From NCBI GenBank assembly GCA_013139625.1, contig WTAK01000464.1:1-18879 (forward strand): DNA of 18,879 nt, given 5' to 3'. The translations under genes were made by a program, and so were the position numbers. The notes below the pieces were generated by a model. The model did no database searches. It was not told where the DNA came from and saw only the letters and a list, made by a program, of their open reading frames with translations. Positions 7,456-15,043 of this stretch are shown here, one piece after another. The first letter of the stretch is position 1. Each line of letters opens with the position of its first letter. Source of the stretch: Candidatus Delongbacteria bacterium. GTDB lineage: Bacteria; UBA4055.

Positions 7456-9582
7456 ATGAATAAGACAAAGATTAAAATACTGGCCCTAAGTATCCTAATA
7501 TCGATGCTTTCCTTGATTACTGTTATAAGTTTTTTTGACAGGTTTGAGAATCAATTTACAGACCTGAAATTCAAGGGAAGATATTACGGCAAGGTGAGAG
7601 AAAATTCGATCAAAGATATTGTTGTTGTGGATATTGACAGTCGGTCGGTTCACAAACTAGGGAAATACTTTGAATGGCCGAGGACATTTTTAGCGGAAAC
7701 GGTAAAAAACCTTGCAAAGAAGAAGTCTAAAGTAGTTGGGTTTGACCTTTTATTCGATCAAAGTAGATTTGTAGATCAAGATTCTATCCTATGTAAAAAT
7801 ATCTCAGAGGCAGGGAATGTTGTTGCAGGTTATAATTTTGAAGAAGAGGACAGATATAATTTCATCTATTCGGATTCTTCAGAGACAGAAATAAATTCTA
7901 TAATAAATTTTGAAAATAATGGATTTTACGCTGAGAGTGAAGATATATTAGACTTTGGATCAAGGAATATTATCAGTTCTGCATCTGCAAGTGGATATCT
8001 CGGTATCAGCAGTGATGATGATGGTGTTATCAGGAGGATATCTCTTTTCCGAGAGCATAAAGGCAAACTTTATCCATCGTTTGCGTTAGTAATGTGCATG
8101 CAATATCTCGGAGTTTCAGAAAAAGATATTATTTTCAACAACAAAGAGAATGTGATTTTACAAAATGCTCAAGTAGATAGTGTTAAGCAGGATATAGTGA
8201 TTCCATTGGACTCTGAGAATAGAATGTTGATACATTACAAAGGGACTTGGAAAACTTATCGCACGGTGTCTTTCTATGACATAATGAAAAATAGGCTTGG
8301 AAAGAAGACATTTAAAAATAACATCGTTCTCTTGGGATCATCTCTCAGAGGTTTAATGGATCTTAGATCAACTCCGATACAAAAGCACTTACCGGGTGTT
8401 GAAGTCCACGCAAGTATCATTAATACGATCATAAAAAATGATTTTATTGCTGAAATAGATCTAGCGTACATAGTTTTGATAATGCTTTTCTTGTCTTTGG
8501 TAGTCAACCTCTTGGTAACAAGCAGATTGCACATGTTCTTCTCGACAATGTTCGTTATTATATCATCAATAGCATACTATAAACTTTCATTTTATCTATT
8601 CGCCAATGAGAATATTCTTCTTGATATAACAAGACCGATATATTCGATCGTGTTTTCTTTTCTTGTTGCCTATACTATAAGTTACTATAATGAAAACAAG
8701 TCTAAAAAACTGATAAAAAGTACTTTGGGCAGATATGTTCCTGAAGTTGTTTCAAAGGAAATGCTGAAAAACCCCGGACTTTTAAAAGTCGGTGGTGTTA
8801 AGAAAGAGATCTCAATGATGTTTTCAGATATTCGAGGTTTTACTTCTTACAGCGAAAAGACAGACCCGAAAACTTTGGTAGAATTCTTAAATCATTATCT
8901 GAAAGAAATGACCAAAGTTGTTAAGCAAAATAAGGGCACTCTTGACAAATATATGGGAGATGCTGTTATCTGTTTCTTTGGAGCTCCATTGGATTGCGAT
9001 CACCCAAGATTAGCTTGCAAATCAGCTTTGAATATGCACGAGAATTTAGAGAGTATGCGACCTCATATTAAGGAGGAAATTTTTAGAGATATTCAGATCG
9101 GTATAGGGATTAATACCGATATTGTGACCGTAGGAAATATTGGTAGTGATGAGCTTTTTGACTATACTGCTATCGGTGATGGTATGAACTTAGCTTCTCG
9201 TTTAGAAGGTTTGAATAAATACTATGGTACAAAAATTTTGATTAGCGGTACGACTTTTGAGTATGTGAAAGATGATTTTATTGTCAGAGAAGTCGATCTT
9301 GTGTCTGTGAAAGGGAGGGTTAAACCTGTCAGGATATATGAATTGATCGATTTCAAAGAGGGAAAACTTTTTACTGATGAATTGAAAGATAAGTTGGCGA
9401 TCTATAACAAAGGATTGAATCTTTATAGAGATGGTGAGTTCTTAAAAGCAAAGGATGTATTTGCAGAAGTAGCTGAGAAATACAAAGATAAGACATCTGA
9501 GATGCTTGTTTACAGATGTGGGCAAATGATAGCGGATCCGCCTGTTGATTGGAAGGGTGTTTGGAAAATGGAAGGGAAGTAA
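7456..9582 (+). CDS. CHASE2-domain class III adenylate/guanylate cyclase, membrane-bound
   Basis: This 708-residue receptor-type nucleotide cyclase makes a cyclic nucleotide from ATP (or GTP) in response to an extracytoplasmic signal. The order is an N-terminal membrane helix (about 7-27), a CHASE2 sensor domain (about 35-330, with 'VVDIDSRSV' and 'FDLLFD'), three membrane helices (337-411), a class III catalytic domain (about 448-632) and a C-terminal TPR-like helical stretch (about 649-690). Metal-binding Asp458 (FSDIRGF) and Asp502 (KYMGDA) are present, as are transition-state Asn578 and Arg582 (MNLASR). Lys498 together with 'DYTAIGD' is the pattern usual for ATP-specific enzymes, so cAMP is the likelier product. 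It is divergent from gyrA and 43 bases before the toxin-antitoxin pair. No strong Shine-Dalgarno sequence precedes the ATG. Confidence 0.92.
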   Translation: MNKTKIKILALSILISMLSLITVISFFDRFENQFTDLKFKGRYYGKVRENSIKDIVVVDIDSRSVHKLGKYFEWPRTFLAETVKNLAKKKSKVVGFDLLFDQSRFVDQDSILCKNISEAGNVVAGYNFEEEDRYNFIYSDSSETEINSIINFENNGFYAESEDILDFGSRNIISSASASGYLGISSDDDGVIRRISLFREHKGKLYPSFALVMCMQYLGVSEKDIIFNNKENVILQNAQVDSVKQDIVIPLDSENRMLIHYKGTWKTYRTVSFYDIMKNRLGKKTFKNNIVLLGSSLRGLMDLRSTPIQKHLPGVEVHASIINTIIKNDFIAEIDLAYIVLIMLFLSLVVNLLVTSRLHMFFSTMFVIISSIAYYKLSFYLFANENILLDITRPIYSIVFSFLVAYTISYYNENKSKKLIKSTLGRYVPEVVSKEMLKNPGLLKVGGVKKEISMMFSDIRGFTSYSEKTDPKTLVEFLNHYLKEMTKVVKQNKGTLDKYMGDAVICFFGAPLDCDHPRLACKSALNMHENLESMRPHIKEEIFRDIQIGIGINTDIVTVGNIGSDELFDYTAIGDGMNLASRLEGLNKYYGTKILISGTTFEYVKDDFIVREVDLVSVKGRVKPVRIYELIDFKEGKLFTDELKDKLAIYNKGLNLYRDGEFLKAKDVFAEVAEKYKDKTSEMLVYRCGQMIADPPVDWKGVWKMEGK

Positions 9583-9625
9583 AACAAATAAATGCCAATA
9601 ATAATGAATATTGGTAAAAATTTGA

Positions 9626-9654
9626 TTGACATTTTTAAAGCAAATTCGTAGTTT
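9626..9654 (+). promoter_or_regulatory. Candidate promoter for the AbiEi/AbiEii-mnmG run
   Basis: A perfect TTGACA box (9626-9631), a 17-base spacer and TAGTTT (9649-9654) lie right after a TGA that closes the frame. The TTGACA occupies the position where a TTG start codon for the antitoxin would otherwise be called. If this is a promoter, transcription starts near 9661 and the antitoxin must start further in. Confidence 0.42.
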
Positions 9655-10435
9655 ATGTAAAAACGGATTAGAATTGAAATATCTTAATAAAGAATTCTAT
9701 GACATATTCAGAAACCGAAAAATTATTAAAAGAATAGATTTTTTCGAATATTTTTCTAAGCAGAATCCAAATTTAAAGAAAAGTACATTCTCATGGCGGA
9801 TCTACGATCTAAAGCAAAAAGGAATAATCAGGTCTGTTGGAAGGAATTTATATTCTTTATCTGATAAATTTATCTACAAACCAAATTCAGATAAGGAAAT
9901 CGACAAAATTTCGAATATTATTTCAAAAAATTTTCAATTGGTTAAATATTGCATGTGGAGAACCGGATGGCTTAATGAGTTTACAGTTCATCAAACATTT
10001 GAGAATCGAATTATTCTTGAAATCGAAAAAGGTTTAACAGAATCAGTGTATTATTTTTTGAAAGATAATACAAATTTTGATTTATACATCAACCCCGATC
10101 ATAAAACCATAAATTATTATATATCAGAAAGCAGAAATGCAATAATAATTAAAAATTTGACTTCAAGATCGCCAATTATAAAGTTATCTGATAAGAAGAA
10201 TATTGTTTTTCCCAGTTTAGAAAAAATTCTTGTTGATATTTTTGCAGATAAATTACTGTACCTTAGTTTTCAGGGTTCAGAATTGATAAATATTTTCGAG
10301 AATGCCATAAACAAATATTCAGTAAATTATACAACGATGTATAGTTATTCTAGCAGGAGAGGAGTAAGACAAGATTTGAAGCAGTTCATCAAGGAGAATA
10401 TTTCCTTTTTTATAGAAGGGGGAAGTTATGATTGA
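9626..10435 (+). CDS. AbiEi-like antitoxin / winged-helix protein (start uncertain)
   Basis: This is the likely antitoxin and autorepressor of a type IV-style AbiE system. A helix-turn-helix-like N-terminal region is seen at about 31-79 ('FFEYFSKQN...STFSWRIYDLKQKGIIRSVGRNLYSLSD'), followed by a C-terminal domain of mixed strands and helices such as is usual for AbiEi-type partners. The main evidence is its position: its stop overlaps the start of the AbiEii-like toxin by 8 bases. The frame has no ATG in its first 100 codons. The longest frame begins at TTG 9626, which coincides with a perfect -35 box. A second TTG at 9674 (giving a start near 'KYLNKEFYD') has a weak GGA upstream and would leave the winged helix intact. 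Identity is fair, from architecture and context rather than strong motifs. Confidence 0.7.
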   Translation: MTFLKQIRSLCKNGLELKYLNKEFYDIFRNRKIIKRIDFFEYFSKQNPNLKKSTFSWRIYDLKQKGIIRSVGRNLYSLSDKFIYKPNSDKEIDKISNIISKNFQLVKYCMWRTGWLNEFTVHQTFENRIILEIEKGLTESVYYFLKDNTNFDLYINPDHKTINYYISESRNAIIIKNLTSRSPIIKLSDKKNIVFPSLEKILVDIFADKLLYLSFQGSELINIFENAINKYSVNYTTMYSYSSRRGVRQDLKQFIKENISFFIEGGSYD

Positions 10436-11567
10436 TAAACGAAGTTTCACACTTGAATGGATTGAGTCTTTTAAGAAAAAATCTGAGTACAGACATATTC
10501 AGACAAATATTCTGGAGAAGATGATATACTCGCTTTACCTTGTCGAACTTTTGAAAAACAAAGGTTTAAATTTTGTTTTTAAGGGTGGGACCAGTCTAGT
10601 TCTTCTTATCGAGGAGGATAATCGTTTCTCTATTGATGTTGATATTATCTGTAATCAAAAAAGAAATGTTCTTGAAAAAACATTTGAGGAAATTGTAGAA
10701 GATTCAATATTTGTTTCATTTGCGCTCGATGAGAAAAGAAGTTATAAACCCGGGATACCCAAAGCTCATTATATTTTTGAATATGTTTCAAAGGTAAATC
10801 CCAAATTTAAATCGAGTATTTTACTGGATATTTTGGATGAAGAAGTTCTTTACCCTGAAGTAATTAACCGACCTGTTAGTACAAGATGGATTTCTAATAA
10901 AGGATTATCGTTGATTAGTCTACCTTCAGTAGATTCCATTACAGGAGATAAATTAACTGCATTTGCTCCAAATACAATAGGAATTCCGTATTATAAAGGT
11001 AAAAATTCTTTTGGGATGGAAATTTGTAAACAACTATTTGATCTAAGCAGGTTATTTATTAAGATTACCGACATTAAAGTCGTGGCTGACAGTTTCTATA
11101 GATTTGCAAAAAGAGAAATTCAGTACAGAAGAATACTTGATAATAGCTTTGATATACTCCCTCAAGCTGCTCTTTTGGATACGATCAGTACTTGTGTTAT
11201 TATATCTAAGCGGGATGCAAATAAAATCGAACCGGATAAATCTAATTTCAGATTAATACAGGATGGAATAAAATCGTTAAATTCAGGATATTTAATGTCT
11301 GGAAATTTCAGATTAGATGATGCAATCAATGCATCAGCCAAAATTGCTTATTTAGCATCAAAAGTATTATCTGATGACTTAAGTGATTTAGGGTTTTACG
11401 AAAAGGATGATGTCTCAGAGCTGATTATTCAAGATCCCAAGTGGAATTTTCTTAATAAATTAAAAAAACTTCAGGATAAATCGACATTCTTTTATTGGTA
11501 TCATGCTTATAAAATATTGGTTGAAATGGATTATGAATTTTTTAAACAAATAGAACGGAAAAAATAG
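10428..11567 (+). CDS. AbiEii/AbiGii-family nucleotidyltransferase toxin
   Basis: This 379-residue toxin-type nucleotidyltransferase belongs to the DNA polymerase beta-like (MNT) superfamily. Family motifs are in order: 'FKGGTSL' (51-57), 'RFSIDVDI' (66-73) with the metal-binding Asp70 and Asp72, 'SITGDKLTAF' (170-179, Lys175), and 'KQLFDLSRL' (201-209, Asp205). Characterised relatives (the MenT toxins of Mycobacterium tuberculosis) add nucleotides to tRNA 3' ends, and AbiE systems give phage abortive infection. The activity here is inferred. A strong Shine-Dalgarno sequence (AAGGGGG) precedes the ATG inside the antitoxin gene. Its TAG directly abuts the mnmG ATG. All catalytic residues are present, so the toxin looks intact. 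Confidence 0.88.
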   Translation: MIDKRSFTLEWIESFKKKSEYRHIQTNILEKMIYSLYLVELLKNKGLNFVFKGGTSLVLLIEEDNRFSIDVDIICNQKRNVLEKTFEEIVEDSIFVSFALDEKRSYKPGIPKAHYIFEYVSKVNPKFKSSILLDILDEEVLYPEVINRPVSTRWISNKGLSLISLPSVDSITGDKLTAFAPNTIGIPYYKGKNSFGMEICKQLFDLSRLFIKITDIKVVADSFYRFAKREIQYRRILDNSFDILPQAALLDTISTCVIISKRDANKIEPDKSNFRLIQDGIKSLNSGYLMSGNFRLDDAINASAKIAYLASKVLSDDLSDLGFYEKDDVSELIIQDPKWNFLNKLKKLQDKSTFFYWYHAYKILVEMDYEFFKQIERKK

Positions 11568-13436
11568 ATGAAAAAAGATTTTGATATAATAGTGGTTGGT
11601 GCGGGTCATGCAGGTGTGGAATCTGCGTGGATATCGGCTCAGATGAAGAAAAAAGTTTTGTTGATCACTCAAACAGTGGATCAAATCGCCCAGATGTCAT
11701 GTAATCCTGCTATCGGTGGTTTGGCAAAGAGTCATTTGGTTAAGGAGATCGATATTCTTGGTGGTTTAATGGGTGTTGCTGCTGACAAGACAGGTATTCA
11801 GTTCAAGACATTGAATTTATCGAAAGGTCCCGCAGTATGGGCTCTCAGGGTTCAATCTGACAAGAAGAGATACTCTGCATTTGTCAGGTCAAAACTGGAA
11901 AAGCATAAAAATATAGATATTTTGCAGGATGAAGTTGTTGATCTGGTTATAAAAGATAATGAATGTCATGGAGTAAAAACTGAGATCAATGGTATTGTTC
12001 ACTGTAAAAAAGTAATTATCTGCTCAGGTACATTTTTAAAAGCTGTTATTCACATCGGGAAAAAGCAAATTCCATCGGGGAGACTCGGAGAAAAATCATC
12101 AGATGCACTTTCAAAACACATGCAAAAGTATGGGTTTGAAGTCGGTAGATTAAAGACAGGTACTCCACCCAGAATTGCAGGTTATTCAATAAATTTCAAA
12201 GGTATGGATATACATGGCTCAGATGATCATATTATTCCATTTTCGTTTAGGCATAAGAAAACTTTTTTGAAACAAATTCCGTGTTTTCTTACGAATACAA
12301 CTCAAGAAACACATTCTATCATTGAGAAAAATTTAGATAAAACAGCTTTATTCTCAGGTCAGATAAAAGGAACAGGGCCAAGATATTGCCCATCTATTGA
12401 AGATAAAGTTTTCAGATTCAAAGAGAAAATATCACATAGGTTATTCTTAGAACCAGAAGGTTTGGACACGAATGAATATTACATAAATGGATTTTCATCA
12501 AGTTTACCTGTGAATATTCAGAAAAAAGCATTACACACTGTTCCCGGAATGGAAAATGCTCACTTTGTAAGACCTGCTTATGCAATTGAATATGATTATT
12601 TTCCCGCATATCAGATAAAGTTAGATCTTGAGACTCGAAGTATTAAGAATCTATATTTTGCAGGACAGATAAACGGAACTTCAGGATACGAAGAAGCTGC
12701 TGCACAGGGTTTAATGGCTGCGATAAATGCAGTTCTGAAGATAGATGGGAAAGAAAGTTTTATACTTCAGAGAAATGAAGCTTATATCGGTGTTTTGATC
12801 GATGATCTGATTACAAAAGATATCAGAGAACCGTATAGGATGTTCACATCTTTGGCAGAATACAGGCTCGAATTACGCCATGATAACGCTGATTCAAGAT
12901 TGCTGAGATTTGCAAAGAAATATAAGCTATTAAAGAAAAGTGAAATTAAATATCTTGAAGGAAGATTAGATAATATTAGTGAACTCTTAGAATTCTGCAG
13001 CAAAAAGAAGATTCATATGAATAATATTAACGAAATTCTGGAAAGCATCGGAGAAAAAGTATCAAATGAAGGTCTGAAGATAGAAAAATTCCTAAAAAGA
13101 CCTAAGATCTCCATTGATATGATCATTGATAATGCCGAAATAAATTTTCCGGTAAAGTATTCATACTATGAATTAAAGCAAGCAGAGACATTGATAAAAT
13201 ATGAAGGATATATTGTCAGACAAAAAGAAATGATCGCAAAATTCCAGAAGAATGAAAACATAAAATTGTCACAGGATCTTGATTATTCAGAGTTCAAAGG
13301 TTTGAAGAACGAAGCTGTGGAAAAATTGAATAGGATCAAGCCTGTCTCAGTCGGTCAAGCCAGCAGGATTGCAGGTATTTCTCCGGCGGATATATCTGTC
13401 GTATTGGTTAATTTAAAAAGCAAAAAAATGTTATAG
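11568..13436 (+). CDS. mnmG: tRNA uridine-5-carboxymethylaminomethyl modification enzyme MnmG (GidA)
   Basis: MnmG is an FAD enzyme that works with MnmE to modify the wobble uridine (U34) of tRNAs reading NNA/NNG codons. The length, 622 residues, is normal (E. coli 629). The FAD-binding GAGHAG is at 11-16, followed by the family signatures 'MSCNPAIGGLAKSHLVKE' (43-60), 'RLKTGTPPRI' and 'SLAEYRLELRHDNADSRL', and a helical C-terminus ending in 'SVGQASRIAGISPADISVVLV'. It begins directly after the toxin stop with no clear Shine-Dalgarno sequence, so its translation probably depends on ribosomes coming off the toxin gene. Its stop codon shares its last base with a palindromic repeat. rsmG follows, the common mnmG-rsmG order in bacteria. 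Confidence 0.97.
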   Translation: MKKDFDIIVVGAGHAGVESAWISAQMKKKVLLITQTVDQIAQMSCNPAIGGLAKSHLVKEIDILGGLMGVAADKTGIQFKTLNLSKGPAVWALRVQSDKKRYSAFVRSKLEKHKNIDILQDEVVDLVIKDNECHGVKTEINGIVHCKKVIICSGTFLKAVIHIGKKQIPSGRLGEKSSDALSKHMQKYGFEVGRLKTGTPPRIAGYSINFKGMDIHGSDDHIIPFSFRHKKTFLKQIPCFLTNTTQETHSIIEKNLDKTALFSGQIKGTGPRYCPSIEDKVFRFKEKISHRLFLEPEGLDTNEYYINGFSSSLPVNIQKKALHTVPGMENAHFVRPAYAIEYDYFPAYQIKLDLETRSIKNLYFAGQINGTSGYEEAAAQGLMAAINAVLKIDGKESFILQRNEAYIGVLIDDLITKDIREPYRMFTSLAEYRLELRHDNADSRLLRFAKKYKLLKKSEIKYLEGRLDNISELLEFCSKKKIHMNNINEILESIGEKVSNEGLKIEKFLKRPKISIDMIIDNAEINFPVKYSYYELKQAETLIKYEGYIVRQKEMIAKFQKNENIKLSQDLDYSEFKGLKNEAVEKLNRIKPVSVGQASRIAGISPADISVVLVNLKSKKML

Positions 13437-13495
13437 GAACGCATTCCTGCGTTCCGTACAATATGGTTTCCGTAGGGGACGCAGGAATGCGTCCC
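13436..13495. repeat. Inverted pair of GTAG-type REP-like palindromes (BIME-like)
   Basis: Two 20-bp palindromes lie here. GGAACGCATTCCTGCGTTCC (13436-13455) folds on itself with 7-bp arms. GGGACGCAGGAATGCGTCCC (13476-13495) does the same with 8-bp arms. The second is close to the reverse complement of the first, so they are inverted copies of one element and the whole stretch can also form one long stem. The right copy is preceded by GTAG (13472-13475), and the left copy, read on the minus strand, by GTAC. GTAG at the foot of a hairpin is the known mark of REP elements recognised by RAYT transposases. The repeat begins on the last base of the mnmG stop codon. Confidence 0.72.
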
Positions 13496-13497
13496 GG

Positions 13498-13523
13498 AAG
13501 GAATTAAAAAAAGGAATTAAAAA
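13498..13523 (+). repeat. Tandem 13-bp duplication carrying the rsmG ribosome-binding site
   Basis: The 13-mer AAGGAATTAAAAA occurs twice without a gap (13498-13510 and 13511-13523). Each copy carries AAGGA. The second is 9 bases from the rsmG ATG and is the likely functional site. The first sits right against the palindrome pair. Confidence 0.7.
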
Positions 13524-13525
13524 TA

Positions 13526-14137
13526 ATGAACAATGAAATAGCAAATTTAATCCATGAATGTGAAGAAATTTTAGAATTAAAATTCACAGAAGAACAATTT
13601 AATAAAATCGAAAAATATTACAAGTTTCTATCTGAATGGAATAAGAAAATAAACCTGATCTCTAGAAAAAATGAAATTCCTGTGCTTAAGAATGCACTAT
13701 TGGAATCATATTCATTATATGAAGTATTGCAATACGAAGAAGGTGTTTTTCTAGATGTTGGTACTGGAGGTGGTCTTCCAGGTATGTTAATAGCGTGCCT
13801 AATGCCGGATGTGAAGATCGAGCTTTTGGATTCAACCAGAAAAAAGACGGTATTCCTACAAAAAGCTATTGATGAATTAAAATTTGAAAATGTATCTGTC
13901 ATTAACGGTAGACTTGAAGAGCTGAGCAAAAAAGATTATGATAATAAATACGATATTGTATTTACTCGCGGTGTTGGGAATTTCAAGGTAATTACACCTC
14001 ATTTGCTAAGAGTTATACACGAAACAGGTAATGTTTATATAATGACCGGTGAGGATAACGGAGGATTCTTTAAAAAATATAAGATCTTTGAAAATCCGTA
14101 CTTAGAAACAAGAATTATCGTACATTTGGATAAGTAA
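13526..14137 (+). CDS. rsmG: 16S rRNA (guanine-527-N7)-methyltransferase RsmG (GidB)
   Basis: RsmG methylates G527 in the 530 loop of 16S rRNA using S-adenosylmethionine. The 203 residues match the family (E. coli 207). The SAM-binding motif 'FLDVGTGGGLPGMLIA' is at 75-90, followed by the acidic 'IELLDSTRKKTVFLQ' strand-loop (99-112) and 'YDIVFTRGVGNFKVI' (142-156). The 'HxLDS' motif usual near residue 60 is replaced by 'KNALLES'. The ribosome-binding site is a tandem duplication. The stop codon directly abuts the ATG of the next gene. Loss of rsmG function is known to give low-level streptomycin resistance in other bacteria. Confidence 0.95.
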   Translation: MNNEIANLIHECEEILELKFTEEQFNKIEKYYKFLSEWNKKINLISRKNEIPVLKNALLESYSLYEVLQYEEGVFLDVGTGGGLPGMLIACLMPDVKIELLDSTRKKTVFLQKAIDELKFENVSVINGRLEELSKKDYDNKYDIVFTRGVGNFKVITPHLLRVIHETGNVYIMTGEDNGGFFKKYKIFENPYLETRIIVHLDK

Positions 14138-14500
14138 ATGTTCAGATTTTTAGATATATTTTTTTACATCCTCATCATTATAGGGATAGTATTTCCCTTT
14201 CTACAGAATAAAGATATTGAAAACTCACAAATACTTGTCACGGCAGGAGAAGGCTTATCGCGAACTTTGGATCACTCTATTGATTCTACATACCATTTTC
14301 ATAATGACAAATTGGATATTCATGTTCAGGTTGAAAATGAAAGGGTGAGAATGATCAAATCTGACTGTAAGACAAAATACTGTGTTAAATACGGTTGGTT
14401 AGACAAAAATGATAATGGAAAGATCGTTTGTATGCCTCAGAAGGTTATCATTAAATTTGTAGGAAAGAAAGAAAGTAAAATTGATGCGGTCGTAGGTTAA
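14138..14500 (+). CDS. NusG domain II-containing small membrane-anchored protein
   Basis: The 120-residue protein has one N-terminal membrane helix (about 5-22) and an exported beta-rich domain. The pattern 'VTAGEGLSRTLDHSIDSTYHFHNDKLDIHVQVENERVRMIKSDCKTKYCVKYGWLDK...GKIVCMPQKVIIKF' follows the NusG domain II family, with the typical Cys-x3-(Y/P)-Cys near 'SDCKTKYC' and a third Cys in 'IVCMPQ'. Such proteins are commonly found beside Gx-transporter genes, as here. The biochemical role is unknown. Its ATG directly follows the rsmG stop, and it ends 3 bases before the next start. Confidence 0.75.
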   Translation: MFRFLDIFFYILIIIGIVFPFLQNKDIENSQILVTAGEGLSRTLDHSIDSTYHFHNDKLDIHVQVENERVRMIKSDCKTKYCVKYGWLDKNDNGKIVCMPQKVIIKFVGKKESKIDAVVG

Positions 14501-14503
14501 TTT

Positions 14504-15022
14504 ATGAAAATAGTTTATAGTTCACGGGTTTATATTATTGCAGTGTTCGCAGCTTTGGCTTCGATGTTACAGCTGTTAGAAATATTCATAATCCTTCCTA
14601 TTCCTTTTGTAAAGATCGGTCTTGCCAATGCTATTACTCTGTATTTTTTGAAGAAACGAGAATATGTATCTGCATTTTTCATTAACATGATAAGGATATT
14701 CGTTGGTGGATTTTTCAGTGCAAAATTATTTTCTTTACCATTCCTCTTTTCTCTCAGCGGAGGAATTATTTCATTTGCAATAATGTATTTTTTAATAGTT
14801 CTTTTCAGAGATAGGATCTCAATCACTGCTGTTAGTGTATTAAGTGCGATTTCGTTTAATTTAACGCAGTATTTTTTATTTTCGAAGATCTTTGGAACGG
14901 GACTGGAGTATGACACCACAGTTTCAATAATTGTTTTACTGAGTATTCCTGCAGGAGTTATAACGGCTATTGTTGCCAATGGGATATTGAATATTAAAAT
15001 GGATATGGTTATAAAAAATTGA
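14504..15022 (+). CDS. Gx transporter family / heptaprenyl diphosphate synthase component I-like membrane protein
   Basis: This 172-residue protein has about five to six membrane helices. 'FVKIGLANAITLYFLKKREYVSAFFINMIRIFVGGFFSA' and 'FLFSLSGGIISFAIMYFL' fit the Gx-transporter family (glycine-rich, related to ECF transporter S components), which databases often label heptaprenyl diphosphate synthase component I. No catalytic DDxxD prenyl-synthase motif is visible, so a transport role is more likely than synthesis. The substrate is unknown. It sits 3 bases after the NusG-domain protein and lacks a clear Shine-Dalgarno sequence, so it is probably coupled to it. Confidence 0.78.
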   Translation: MKIVYSSRVYIIAVFAALASMLQLLEIFIILPIPFVKIGLANAITLYFLKKREYVSAFFINMIRIFVGGFFSAKLFSLPFLFSLSGGIISFAIMYFLIVLFRDRISITAVSVLSAISFNLTQYFLFSKIFGTGLEYDTTVSIIVLLSIPAGVITAIVANGILNIKMDMVIKN

Positions 15023-15043
15023 CGTAAATTAGGAGAGGTAAAA

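Noticed and set aside
9595..9614. Hairpin CCAATA / TATTGG after the cyclase gene as a terminator
   Set aside because: The stem is only 6 bp and AT-rich, and it is followed by TAAAAATTTG rather than a T tract.
14530..14979. Minus-strand 149-codon frame opposite the Gx-transporter gene
   Set aside because: It lies wholly within a well-supported membrane-protein gene and shows no recognisable domain or ribosome-binding site; it is a shadow frame.
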